From positions 1 to 33,759 of the IMG/VR virus record IMGVR_UViG_3300030110_003973: a DNA stretch of 33,759 bases. The stretch is one strand, 5' to 3'. A program made the position numbers and the translations under genes. The notes below the pieces were generated by a model. It saw only the letters and a list, made by a program, of their open reading frames with translations. It was not told where the DNA came from and searched no databases. This DNA is from a virus. The first letter of the stretch is position 1. Every line of letters starts with the position of its first letter. Below, piece by piece: positions 8,618 through 14,629 of the stretch.

Positions 8618-9109
8618 GTGAAAGCGAGAAATGACCCAACAAAAGATAGAAGCAAAGTGACAGGAAAAAAGTTTAAGCGCCAAAACCCGGATGGGCGTAG
8701 GCACGGACCCATGCCAAGAAGAAAGGTCTATGCATTGGCAATCGAGAAAGTCTTGTGTAGCCATTGGGCCGAACAGCCCCTAACTAGCATAGAGATTGCA
8801 GATTTGGCTAATCATCATATCAGCAAGCATTGGACGCAGTTGAATGGCTATAGTGCCGGTGCTATTCTTAGGAAGTACGAGAAGGACGGGGTTGTGACTA
8901 GTGGCAAAAAGTACGAACAGGGCAAGGGCTTGAAGACGTGGGAACGCAACTGGAATGTCCCGCTGGAAAGCGAGTATGAGTTTCACGGCGGCAATTGGAA
9001 GGGTAACCCTAGGGTTTGGTACACCGACCCCATAAGTGGCAAAAGAAAGAGTGCTACAGCCACAAATAAAAATTTGAAAAAAATTTCAAAAATTAAGCGT
9101 GATGGTTAG
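8618..9109 (+). CDS. Basic winged-helix protein downstream of terminase
   Basis: 163 residues from a GTG at 8618, one base after the terminase stop, with GGAGAGG upstream. The N-terminus is strongly basic (KKFKRQNPDGRRHG, PRRK). Residues about 38-95 fit a winged helix: helices AIEKVLCSH, LTSIEIADLAN and GAILRKYEKDG followed by a wing VVTSGKKY. The tail is lysine rich. A nucleic-acid-binding role is likely; position suggests packaging or regulation of the operon. The 3' end contains an A/T-rich inverted repeat (TTTGAAA/TTTCAAA, 9073-9090). Confidence 0.6.
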   Translation: MKARNDPTKDRSKVTGKKFKRQNPDGRRHGPMPRRKVYALAIEKVLCSHWAEQPLTSIEIADLANHHISKHWTQLNGYSAGAILRKYEKDGVVTSGKKYEQGKGLKTWERNWNVPLESEYEFHGGNWKGNPRVWYTDPISGKRKSATATNKNLKKISKIKRDG

Positions 9110-9117
9110 CGGTGTTG

Positions 9118-9141
9118 CCACCCCCATAAGAGGTGGTTTTT
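9118..9141 (+). terminator. Hairpin plus T-run after the terminase operon
   Basis: CCACC (9118-9122) pairs with GGTGG (9132-9136) and is followed directly by TTTTT. This short stem with a T-tract lies just after the last gene of the plus-strand packaging operon, as expected of a terminator. Archaeal termination needs mainly the T-run. Confidence 0.5.
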
Positions 9142-9210
9142 GGCGAAAGTTGTGGAATTTTTAGGCCGACCCATCAACGGAAAGGGTATTTCTGACCCCT
9201 CTAAGTGCTG

Positions 9211-9234
9211 TAGAATCGACGCTTTTTGATTCTA
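9211..9234. repeat. Perfect 7-bp inverted repeat
   Basis: TAGAATC (9211-9217) and GATTCTA (9228-9234) flank a 10-nt loop containing GACGCTTTTT, which shares its first six bases with the upstream block of the viral promoters. Possibly a bidirectional terminator between the plus-strand packaging operon and the minus-strand small operon. Confidence 0.4.
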
Positions 9235-9241
9235 GGTGGTC

Positions 9242-9270
9242 GAGGGGGTTCAGGCAGAATCACCCCCCTC
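9242..9270 (-). terminator. G/C hairpin at the end of the minus-strand small operon
   Basis: GAGGGGG (9242-9248) pairs with CCCCCTC (9264-9270). It overlaps the last codons and stop of the minus-strand gene ending at 9250, a position suited to transcription termination or 3'-end protection. Confidence 0.35.
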
Positions 9271-9576
9271 TGTAGCCCTCTCTGATGCCTCTATCATGTA
9301 CTCCTCGGTTCCGATTTCGATGTCCTCAAGGGAGCCGAATGTTTCGACTGAGTAGGATACCTGACAGACCTCTGAACCTCCGTATCTGTCTTCCTTCATC
9401 TTGGCTACCCTAGAGGCCCAATCTACTGCCGCTCTATAGGTGGCGTCGTGGCCTATTCGACCATGTGAGAACAGGTTGACCTCCGACCCCACGAAGGACA
9501 CCTCTAGGCCGTTCTCAGGGGTAGGCTTGGCGAATACTGACACCACAGCGACGATAATCTTGCCGAAGGCGTTCAC
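9250..9576 (-). CDS. Small protein of unknown function, distal gene of three-gene minus-strand operon
   Basis: 108 residues from a GTG at 9576. That start is chosen because GGAGGTGAT precedes it by 3 nt and its GTGA overlaps the TGA of the upstream gene, a translational-coupling arrangement. Notable segments are IIVAVVSVFAKPTPENGLEVSF, AAVDWASRVAKMKEDRY and an acidic tail. It shares an FAKP...VNWA/VDWA pattern with the protein encoded just upstream, so the two may be distant duplicates. No family recognised. Confidence 0.6.
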   Translation of the reverse strand: MNAFGKIIVAVVSVFAKPTPENGLEVSFVGSEVNLFSHGRIGHDATYRAAVDWASRVAKMKEDRYGGSEVCQVSYSVETFGSLEDIEIGTEEYMIEASERATEGGDSA

Positions 9577-9845
9577 GCAATCACCTCCTCCCAATCGACC
9601 TCAAAGGCCAGTGTCCATGTGTTCCCCACGAATCCTCCCGCCTTGACCTTCAAGGCAAGGCAGGGGGCACTCCTCGTTCTGGTAGCCCAATTGACTACCC
9701 TAGCCCCTATTCCGACCATGACCGTAGGGCATAGTCTCAGGATTTCGTGGCCGTAGTTATCGAGGGAGCCGATTGGCTTGGCGAAGAATATCTCGCTGCC
9801 ACCGCTCTGAACGTGGGTGAACACCAATCTAGGCATTCTTGGCAT
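9573..9845 (-). CDS. Small protein of unknown function, middle gene of minus-strand operon
   Basis: 90 residues. Its ATG directly follows the TGA of the upstream zinc-finger gene (TGAATG) and has AGAGGTGGC upstream; its own TGA overlaps the next GTG. Predicted mixed alpha/beta (RLVFTHVQSG, FFAKPIGSLDNYGHEI, RVVNWATRTR, WTLAFEVDWEEVIA). Resembles the downstream protein in the FAKP and NWA/DWA segments. Function unknown; its place in a promoter-rich region of tiny genes suggests early expression. Confidence 0.6.
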   Translation of the reverse strand: MPRMPRLVFTHVQSGGSEIFFAKPIGSLDNYGHEILRLCPTVMVGIGARVVNWATRTRSAPCLALKVKAGGFVGNTWTLAFEVDWEEVIA

Positions 9846-9950
9846 TCATGCCACCTCTGGGTTTCCGCACTCGTCGCATCCGGCACAGAACCAAGTGCAG
9901 TCGTCGTCGCTTTCGTCGTTGTTTCTTGGGTTCGCTACATCGCTATCCAT
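9846..9950 (-). CDS. 34-residue zinc-finger-like protein, first gene of minus-strand operon
   Basis: ATG 9950 to TGA 9846. The peptide has an acidic N-terminus (DSDVANPRNNDESDDD) then CTWFCAGCDECGNP, four closely packed cysteines that could bind one zinc ion. A TTATAGG box (9974-9981, minus strand) is centred 27 nt from the ATG, giving a leaderless transcript, and the stop abuts the next ATG. Tiny zinc proteins of this kind often act as protein-interaction or regulatory factors in viruses. Confidence 0.5.
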   Translation of the reverse strand: MDSDVANPRNNDESDDDCTWFCAGCDECGNPEVA

Positions 9951-10007
9951 AATTTCCCGACTGTAGCCTCAGCCTATAATGATTCCCGCTCAGGGGCACC
10001 GCAAGAC

Positions 10008-10051
10008 TATATACTAGGTCTCTTGCCGGCGCAGGGGCCTGACCCCCGCCG
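10008..10051 (+). promoter_or_regulatory. TATATACTAGGT promoter-like element followed by GC hairpin
   Basis: TATATACTAGGT at 10008-10019. A stem of CGGC + GGGG pairing with CCCC + GCCG (10027-10051, with a short bulge) lies where a transcript would start. T-runs at about 10059-10064 and 10069-10074 follow. No start codon is placed to use it, so a short non-coding transcript is possible. Confidence 0.4.
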
Positions 10052-10311
10052 AATGGTGTTTTTTCCTGTTTTTTGCCCATTTTGGGGGGGTAGCGGACGC
10101 GGAAGTATTATAGGCTGCACTCGCGTCCCAGCCGTAGGCCGGCGGCCCCTATTCGTGAATGACGTATAGTCAAGACTATAAGCCTGCATCCCATCTCATC
10201 ATGGGTTTGCGCGGCGGCGACCGGCGGCCCCCCAATAATAATGTTTATAGGCTGACATGCAGTCTCAGACACGGGCCGGCACCCGGCGAAAATCTAGGAT
10301 AATTGACCTAA

Positions 10312-10350
10312 AAAAGAGAGAGAGAGAAAAAAAGAGAGAGAAAAAGAGGA
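10312..10350. repeat. Purine-only AG/A tract
   Basis: About 39 nt of alternating AG and A runs with no pyrimidines on the plus strand. A similar tract recurs at 10939-10968 just upstream of a TATATACTAGGT element, and a shorter one at about 11503-11513. Such mirror-like purine tracts can form triplex or flexible DNA and often flank origins or promoters. Confidence 0.5.
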
Positions 10351-10444
10351 TAGCCCAGCCCCCCCTATGGCATCTCAGGGGGGCCGGACGGGACTCCGAG
10401 TCCCGCAGTCTAGGTTAAGTCAATATCGAGCGATTGCTAATCGG

Positions 10445-10639
10445 TCACAGCCAGTGCTTGAATAGGTACCACGAAGCCTTGATGCCGTTGTGGGTGAAGT
10501 AACCTACGAACGAGTAACCGGAATCCTTGGATGGGTATCCGAATTCGTTGAGGTGTCTTGCCTGTAGGCTGTCTGTGGTTCTGATATTCTCAATCTGCTT
10601 TGCTGTTAGTCTTTCTGTGTAGTGTGTTCCATTGTCCAT
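10445..10639 (-). CDS. 64-residue protein of unknown function
   Basis: ATG 10639 with GGAGG nine nt upstream. The sequence starts MDNGTHYTERLTAKQIENI and contains aromatic-rich SGYSFVGYFTHNGIKASWYLFKHWL at its end. No family recognised. A CTTAAGTAGG box plus C-run (10745-10766, minus strand) lies about 100 nt upstream and may be its promoter, giving a leader of roughly 98 nt, unlike the leaderless neighbours that share the same box. Confidence 0.5.
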   Translation of the reverse strand: MDNGTHYTERLTAKQIENIRTTDSLQARHLNEFGYPSKDSGYSFVGYFTHNGIKASWYLFKHWL

Positions 10640-11058
10640 TGTTTGTTGCCTCCGCCAACACGGTTTCCACGCTTACCCCGCTCACGGCGGTTCAGTCCGC
10701 GTCATAGGGGGGGTCGGCTCCCCTCTGCTTCTTACAAATGATGGTAGGGGGGGTACCTACTTAAGGTTGTCGCTAAAGCGAAAAATTCGTAATGATTATA
10801 AGCCTACAGCCCGTAGGTACATGGGCGCCGAGCGAGGCGAAGCCGAGCGAGGATAGCACTTGGGAAAGACTATATACTGTCTGTGTGATGGATAAACGGG
10901 TGCGGTGCGGTGCTGTATAGTATAGGCCCCCCTTTTTTAGAGAGAGAGAGAAAAGAGAGAGAGAAAGACTATATACTAGGTGTGCCTCACCGGGGGCTGG
11001 CATGACACCCCCGGCGGGTTGTGAATCGGTGTAAAAACTGCACTAGGTGTGAACTCGG
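10640..11058. other. Non-coding stretch with repeated promoter-like elements
   Basis: No gene supported. Holds a CTTAAGTAGG/C-run element (10745-10766, minus), a TTATAAGCC box near 10795 (plus), a repeated GCCGAGCGAGG (about 10828-10852), TATATACTGT at 10871-10880, a purine tract at 10939-10968, TATATACTAGGT at 10970-10981, and a perfect GC hairpin at 10990-11014. A GGTGTAAAAA block near 11028-11037 belongs to the repeated operator-like family of this region. Confidence 0.55.
10970..11014 (+). promoter_or_regulatory. TATATACTAGGT element followed by perfect GC hairpin
   Basis: TATATACTAGGT at 10970-10981, preceded directly by a purine tract. CCGGGGG (10990-10996) pairs perfectly with CCCCCGG (11008-11014) around an 11-nt loop. 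Same layout as the element at 10008. No coding start fits. Confidence 0.4.
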
Positions 11059-11073
11059 CTAGTTCCAGCCGAG
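11054..11073 (-). terminator. Hairpin overlapping the stop of the minus-strand gene
   Basis: CTCGGCT (11054-11060) and AGCCGAG (11067-11073) form a perfect 7-bp stem with a 6-nt loop. The stop codon of the gene ending at 11059 lies in the stem, so it could end transcription or protect the 3' end. Confidence 0.4.
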
Positions 11074-11367
11074 GTTCTGCGCCCTCATGCTAGAGGCGAC
11101 GATGAGCATGGCCTCTTTCGGCTCAATCCCGAAGTGTTCGCGGTTGTAGGAGTCGCATAACGCTTGGCACTCGGCGTCGGTGTTGCCCCAGTACCACGGC
11201 ATAGGGTCATCAATGGTCCTCGGTCCCATCATGCCGTTCTGTGGCTTCCCCATAGGGGTGTACCCGGCGACGTTCTCCGTCACCATGCAGGGTATGAAGT
11301 GAGGCACCCCGTCTATCTCGTCGCAGATGTGTAGGCTCGTCAGTATGGTTCTCGCGTGGTTGTTCAT
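11059..11367 (-). CDS. 102-residue protein of unknown function
   Basis: ATG 11367 is chosen over an upstream in-frame GTG because a CTTAAGTA box (11390-11397) is centred about 26 nt before it, giving a leaderless start. Starts MNNHARTILTSLHIC; contains GVPHFIPCMVTENVAGYTPMG, a WYWGNTDAECQALCDSYNRE stretch and ends QNLGWN. Likely a compact alpha/beta protein. No family recognised. Shares its promoter-and-leader pattern with the gene at 12028-12426, so the two are probably co-regulated. Confidence 0.6.
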   Translation of the reverse strand: MNNHARTILTSLHICDEIDGVPHFIPCMVTENVAGYTPMGKPQNGMMGPRTIDDPMPWYWGNTDAECQALCDSYNREHFGIEPKEAMLIVASSMRAQNLGWN

Positions 11368-11477
11368 GGCCCTCTTAGGGGGGGTCACTACTTAAGGCTT
11401 CCGATTTTTGAATCCTGAAAGCCGATTTCGGAACCTTTATAGGCTGTCAGCCATATGTATAAGCGGGCCGGACGCGC

Positions 11478-11489
11478 GGCGCGCGCGCC
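11478..11489. repeat. GC palindrome GGCGCGCGCGCC
   Basis: A 12-bp perfect palindrome of alternating G and C. It is set between a TTATAGGCTG element and the A/T-rich iteron-like array, and could form Z-DNA or a small cruciform. Confidence 0.45.
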
Positions 11490-11520
11490 AAAAGCGTTAT
11501 ATAAGAGAGAGAGAGTATAT

Positions 11521-11696
11521 AGTCTTTTCGATAAGTTTATATATGGTTTTTTTAGGGTATATAAGGTTTTCGCAAGGTTTATAAGGTTTTTTAAGCATAT
11601 ATAAGGTTTTCGATAAGTTTATATACCCCTTTTTTTAGGTTATAAGTCTTTCGATAAGGTTATATACTATGTTTTCGAGGTTAGGGGGCTTATATA
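11521..11696. repeat. Iteron-like array with about 41-bp period
   Basis: Units of the type AGGTTTTCGATAAGTTTATA start at 11521, 11564, 11604 and 11645, with a diverged fifth at 11671. The core TTTTCGATAAG (or TTTTCGCAAGG) recurs about every 40-42 bp and each core is followed by a TATA-rich step. A 41-bp period is close to four helical turns, so bound proteins would lie on one face of the DNA. This fits initiator-binding iterons of an origin; an array of tandem promoters is the alternative. Confidence 0.55.
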
Positions 11697-11778
11697 CTTT
11701 TCGGGTACATGTGCGGGCAAAGTATATATACTAGGTTTCGCATCGGGCATGCGGGGCGGACGGGCTTAAGGATAATCA

Positions 11779-11809
11779 GACGCTTGCGAGGAAAGATTAT
11801 ATACTAGGT
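11779..11809 (+). promoter_or_regulatory. Bipartite viral promoter copy 1
   Basis: GACGCTTGCGAG at 11779-11790 followed by TTATATACTAGGT at 11797-11809. The spacing of 18 nt is shorter than the 25-29 of the other copies. No gene starts at the expected distance; it may drive a non-coding transcript or be a relic. Confidence 0.5.
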
Positions 11810-11903
11810 TGTCAATAGATAGACAGGGCCGGACATAGGCGCCAAGTATTTTGGGGGGTATATAATCTTTGCGAAAAGACTATAAGGTATTAATTATTTA
11901 TAT

Positions 11904-11928
11904 ACTAAGTGTATTTTTTACACCTAGT
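11904..11928. repeat. Palindromic operator-like element
   Basis: ACTAAGTGTA (11904-11913) and TACACCTAGT (11919-11928) form an inverted repeat with one mismatch around five T. A close direct copy of most of the element lies at 12466-12486, next to the TATA of the minus-strand gene at 12426, and related TTTTTACACC/GCACCTAGT pieces occur near 11029, 12541 and 12721. Suggests a binding site for a dimeric regulator. Confidence 0.45.
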
Positions 11929-12027
11929 ATCCAACATCCCCATAGGTGCAGAAAAAACACCAAGTCGCCGCCCCCGTGAAATCCTACCCGAAACTAACCC
12001 CCTTATATACTTTGGCCTCTGAAAGTC

Positions 12028-12426
12028 TCACCAATACCAAATTTCTGAGCCGTCCGAATTTCTGAGGTAGTCGAAAAGATACTCCTTCGCCTCTCTTAGC
12101 GTCTTGCTGATGGGCGGCATGCCGCCGGCCTCCGTTCGGATGGGGTCGAAATGGTTTATTCGGTTCTTGCAGGTTTCCGGGCGGACGTAAATTGTCCATC
12201 GGGGGCGCTTGTGGACTCTCACGGCGTCCTCAATAATCACATTACCTAGTGATATTTCAGCCCCTAGAATCACGGCTCGATAATCGCCGGCCTCGCTCTT
12301 CTTGAATTCGATGTGGTCGAAGTTGCCGAGGTAATCACGGAAATTTGACCCGGTGGGGCTACCGTCCATCCTCGCGGCCTCTAGGGCTATCCTAGTAAGT
12401 CGGCGGTGTTGCGCGTCTGTGTTCAT
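12028..12426 (-). CDS. 132-residue protein of unknown function
   Basis: ATG 12426 is preferred to an upstream in-frame start because a TTTAAGTG box (about 12449-12456) is centred 26 nt before it. Starts MNTDAQHRRLTRIALEAAR, then FRDYLGNFDHIEFKKSEAG, a beta-rich middle (RAVILGAEISLGNVIIED), RPRWTIYVRPETC and a helical end LREAKEYLFDYLRNSDG. Reads like a folded alpha/beta protein. No family recognised. It heads the series of minus-strand short genes and shares promoter style with the gene at 11059-11367. Confidence 0.6.
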   Translation of the reverse strand: MNTDAQHRRLTRIALEAARMDGSPTGSNFRDYLGNFDHIEFKKSEAGDYRAVILGAEISLGNVIIEDAVRVHKRPRWTIYVRPETCKNRINHFDPIRTEAGGMPPISKTLREAKEYLFDYLRNSDGSEIWYW

Positions 12427-12448
12427 ATCCCTTGAGGGGGGCCTATGC

Positions 12449-12486
12449 ACTTAAACCTATCTTTCACTAAGTGCATTTTTTACACC
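12449..12486 (-). promoter_or_regulatory. Promoter and operator-like block of the 12028-12426 gene
   Basis: On the minus strand: GGTGTAAAAAATGCACTTAG (part of the repeated operator-like element, 12467-12486), a short spacer, then the TTTAAGTG box, then a C-run before the ATG at 12426. The operator abuts the region where TFB would bind. Confidence 0.45.
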
Positions 12487-12735
12487 ACTATATATACTAA
12501 CATAACCTTTATAGACCGACCGCCCTTGGCCGGCAAGTTTACTTTTTGCACCTAGTGCGAGAGTGACAGTAAACATTATAAGGCGTGCATGAGATTTCTA
12601 GAGATAAAGTTTTCCGAGACAAAAACCGTTGTACTGCGAGCAAGTCGCCCTAAATTCGCTTCTAGGCCGGCCTCAAAGGGTGAAATCGGCGTTTTGTGAA
12701 AAACGTTGTACTGCGGCGATGTAAATTTTACACCG

Positions 12736-12745
12736 AGTATATAAC
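12736..12745 (+). promoter_or_regulatory. TATA box of the 12767 small gene
   Basis: AGTATATAAC centred 26 nt before the ATG at 12767, leaderless geometry. It follows a TTTTACACC copy of the operator-like repeat. Confidence 0.5.
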
Positions 12746-12766
12746 ATTTGGGGTCAAAAAAATCCC

Positions 12767-12901
12767 ATGCACCCTTATAACCGTTTCGGTTTGGCCCGCC
12801 CCGCACAAATCCCAAACGAGAGCGCAACCAAGTATATAATGGTTGTGAATTTTGCCTCTAACCGGCAGGTTCATAAGCAAACCCGGCCCTGCTCAATTTG
12901 A
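12767..12901 (+). CDS. Possible 44-residue protein leading the plus-strand cassette
   Basis: ATG 12767 to TGA 12901, starting MHPYNRFGLARPAQIPNES. Supported by a TATA box at exactly leaderless distance and by a TGATG overlap with the next gene. Against it: a TATA-like sequence for the next gene lies within it, and composition is unremarkable. An antisense frame over the same DNA was rejected. Confidence 0.4.
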   Translation: MHPYNRFGLARPAQIPNESATKYIMVVNFASNRQVHKQTRPCSI

Positions 12902-13896
12902 TGATAGGCAGACAGCCGATAACCACAGAACACGCTAAGGTGTGGGCCGAATTCAGAGAGGCCCGGTCCAAATTGACCCACGCCGAGAGCCTCGGTTGTA
13001 TGTGCGGAGACATGCCGGAAGCGGAAATAATAGAGGCAAGAGAGCGAGTCTTTGAGAACAGCGACCCGGCCTCATGTGAGCATCCGCATTACGGTTGCAA
13101 AGAGAAAGAATTTTGTTACACCTGCGCGAACAATAATCATCAAGTCTGGGGCCGAGTGCGTGCCATTGGCGGATATGACGAGTTCGGGCGCTGGCAATCA
13201 ATCACCCTAGACGAGTTAAAAATAATCCTTGACCAACCATATTACGACCCCGCAGAAGAGGCCAAAGATAAGGGCTGGGGCGAGCCGTCCGCGTGGTGCT
13301 TCGATTTCAAGTCACTCAGCCCATTCAAAAACGGCATCTCAGACCGCGACAGGATACGCAAGAAACTTCAACACCGACTCAAGAGGCGAGCGGCCCAGAT
13401 GGAAAAGAGGCTTATCAAAGAGAGCGGCGGCAAGAAATGCAGAATGAAGGCGTGCAACGGCGCCATTCACCTGCCCGGCGAGAAGTGCCCGACGATGGCG
13501 GCACTAGGCAAGAAGGGAGGCAAGGCCGGCAAGGGTGACAGCAAGGCCCGCACCGGAGACAAGAACGGACGCACCAAGCGCCGCAAGTGCTGCGGCACCA
13601 TGTACAGAAGCCCTCACGCGCTCACCTGCAAGAAGGCAAAGCCCACACTCCGCAAGGATGCCCAGAATATCAAAATTCGCAAGATTCACAAGGAGGCCAT
13701 AAAGAAGCCTGAAATTTCATGGGCCGGGTTCGCAGTACCTCCGGGCATCATGGGCAAGGCGATTCTAAGAAGCATTCGCGGCAAGTGCGGCGGTTGCTCC
13801 AAAGAGATGCCAGCCCGCGAGGCCGTCCGAATCCACCGGGCCGACCTAGTCCAAGACAAGCAGGACGCCCGGCTAATATGCGGGGGGTGCGCTTGA
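12901..13896 (+). CDS. Multi-zinc-ribbon basic protein
   Basis: 331 residues with at least three cysteine clusters: C-E-H-P-H-Y-G-C..FCYTCANNN near residues 59-77, CRMKAC...GEKC with KRRKCCGTMY in the middle, and a final KCGGCSKEM....LICGGCA. The centre is rich in K, G and R (KKGGKAGKGDSKARTGDKNG), a flexible nucleic-acid-binding linker. A TTCATAAGC box is centred about 27 nt before ATG 12901. It is probably a DNA- or RNA-binding, possibly regulatory or structural protein. No named family is recognised. First long plus-strand gene after the repeat region, hence likely early. Confidence 0.7.
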   Translation: MIGRQPITTEHAKVWAEFREARSKLTHAESLGCMCGDMPEAEIIEARERVFENSDPASCEHPHYGCKEKEFCYTCANNNHQVWGRVRAIGGYDEFGRWQSITLDELKIILDQPYYDPAEEAKDKGWGEPSAWCFDFKSLSPFKNGISDRDRIRKKLQHRLKRRAAQMEKRLIKESGGKKCRMKACNGAIHLPGEKCPTMAALGKKGGKAGKGDSKARTGDKNGRTKRRKCCGTMYRSPHALTCKKAKPTLRKDAQNIKIRKIHKEAIKKPEISWAGFAVPPGIMGKAILRSIRGKCGGCSKEMPAREAVRIHRADLVQDKQDARLICGGCA

Positions 13897-14055
13897 ATGG
13901 GTGAAGTTGCTATTGTGATAAAAGAAATGCAAGAGGCGCGCGCCGATTGGAGGAGAATTCTTGACCGCCGAAATGAAGAGGTCGCAAAGATGAACGCGAC
14001 GCTTGCAAACGCGGAATCACAACCCTTAATAACTAGGACAAACAGGACAGTTTAG
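13897..14055 (+). CDS. 52-residue helical protein carrying promoter motif in its 3' end
   Basis: ATG 13897 abuts the TGA of the zinc-ribbon gene. The product is one long charged helix (KEMQEARADWRRILDRRNEE) followed by NATLANAESQ. The TLAN codons are the GACGCTTGCAAACG block of the next promoter, and the TATA-like CTTAATAAC is also inside the gene. Function unknown. Confidence 0.5.
   Translation: MGEVAIVIKEMQEARADWRRILDRRNEEVAKMNATLANAESQPLITRTNRTV
13998..14037 (+). promoter_or_regulatory. Bipartite viral promoter copy 2
   Basis: GACGCTTGCAAACG at 13998-14011 and a weak TATA (TTAATAAC, starting 14026), 28 nt from motif start. Would give a transcript starting about 20 nt before ATG 14076. 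Lies wholly inside the 52-aa gene. Confidence 0.6.
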
Positions 14056-14075
14056 AACCAAAGGAGAACGAAAAC

Positions 14076-14360
14076 ATGAAAGCGAACCTAGAAGATATTT
14101 TGAACATACAAGGTAACCAAATAGCCGAGGCGATAAACCTCATTAACCTGATTGCGGACAACAGAAGGACGGCAATCAAGTTACTGCTAAGGACAGCCGC
14201 AGAGAAGAACGCGGCGCTATTTGAGCAGGACGACAACCCCGACGCATACGAAGTGTGGAGAGGCTACCAAATCACCGGTTGGCTCACCAACGGCCCCGGC
14301 ACGATGGGCAGTTTCAGAAGACAACTCAGAGACCTCAAGGCAAAGGAGGCGAGCGAATGA
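14076..14360 (+). CDS. 94-residue helical protein of unknown function
   Basis: ATG 14076 with AAGGAGAAC upstream. Predicted mostly helical: a leucine/isoleucine-rich N-terminal half (DILNIQGNQIAEAINLINLI) that could be a coiled coil, then TAIKLLLRTAAEKNAAL and RRQLRDLKAKEASE. First gene of a cassette driven by promoter copy 2; ATGA overlap with the next gene indicates coupled translation. No family recognised. Confidence 0.6.
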   Translation: MKANLEDILNIQGNQIAEAINLINLIADNRRTAIKLLLRTAAEKNAALFEQDDNPDAYEVWRGYQITGWLTNGPGTMGSFRRQLRDLKAKEASE

Positions 14361-14629
14361 AAAAGGTGTTCGTCCTATCCTCCGGGGCGTGGGGAGAAGT
14401 TGTGTTCGCGTCTAAGGTTGCCGCGCTTAACTTCCTCTGCGAGACCGAGGCCGAAGACCACCACCGCGGCCGGATGAGCCGCAGAGAGATGGCCGAAGCG
14501 ATAGAGACTCAACAGTTGTCCGGTTTCAGTGACACGCTCGCGGAGTGGACTTTAACCATCTCCTACATGCTGACGAACCGCGAAACTCTCCGATGGGTGG
14601 AGGCAGTCAATGCGGGGGTCTCAGAATGA
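14357..14629 (+). CDS. 90-residue protein of unknown function
   Basis: ATG 14357 overlaps the previous TGA by ATGA. Begins with a beta-hairpin-like MKKVFVLSSGAWGEVVF, then a helix ASKVAALNFLCETEAED, a basic MSRREMAEAIETQQL and a final WTLTISYMLTNRETLRWV. Ends with an ATGA overlap to the next gene. Second gene of the copy-2 cassette. Function unknown. Confidence 0.55.
   Translation: MKKVFVLSSGAWGEVVFASKVAALNFLCETEAEDHHRGRMSRREMAEAIETQQLSGFSDTLAEWTLTISYMLTNRETLRWVEAVNAGVSE

Larger units (their letters stand above)
9951..10444. other. Non-coding, promoter- and hairpin-rich stretch
   Basis: No convincing gene. Contains the minus-strand TATA of the zinc-finger operon (9974-9981), a plus-strand TATATACTAGGT (10008-10019) followed by a GC hairpin (10027-10051) and T-runs, two plus-strand TTATAGG boxes (near 10106 and 10246) without start codons at the expected distance, GGCCGG-rich patches, and a purine tract of AG repeats at about 10312-10348. 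The base composition alternates sharply between GC-rich and A/T- or purine-rich segments. Confidence 0.6.
11368..12027. other. Repeat-dense non-coding region, candidate origin
   Basis: 660 bp without a supported gene. In order: the CTTAAGT promoter of the minus-strand gene, a TTATAGGCTG element (about 11435), a perfect GC palindrome GGCGCGCGCGCC (11478-11489), an iteron-like array (11521-11696), TATATACTAGGT copies at 11725-11736 and 11798-11809 (the latter with the bipartite GACGCTTGCG block), a GGGCCGGAC repeat (near 11465 and 11826), and a near-perfect palindrome at 11904-11928. The mixture of A/T-rich iterated repeats, palindromes and promoters fits a replication origin and early control region. 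Confidence 0.55.

Noticed and set aside
10053-10169. Plus-strand frame MVFFPVFCPFWG after TATATACTAGGT
   Set aside because: It is an untidy low-complexity translation over GC hairpins, with no ribosome binding site and wrong TATA distance.
10821-10856. 11-codon frame MGAERGEAERG after a TTATAAG box
   Set aside because: It only reflects the GCCGAGCGAGG repeat; TATA distance is short and no family or conservation can be judged.
11454-11600. Plus-strand frame through the iteron-like array
   Set aside because: The peptide is only the translation of A/T-rich repeats and has no initiation signal.
11521-11696. CRISPR array
   Set aside because: Units are diverged and A/T rich, with no unique spacers of constant length and no cas genes.
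12576-12827. Minus-strand 83-codon frame with an upstream TATA-like TTATATAC
   Set aside because: It needs TTG or GTG starts, is antisense to a plus-strand frame with exact leaderless geometry, and its translation looks unstructured.
9110-12900. tRNA or rRNA genes
   Set aside because: No cloverleaf, GTTCRANNC-like T-loop plus CCA-ready stem, or rRNA signature could be seen by eye; a covariance search would be decisive.
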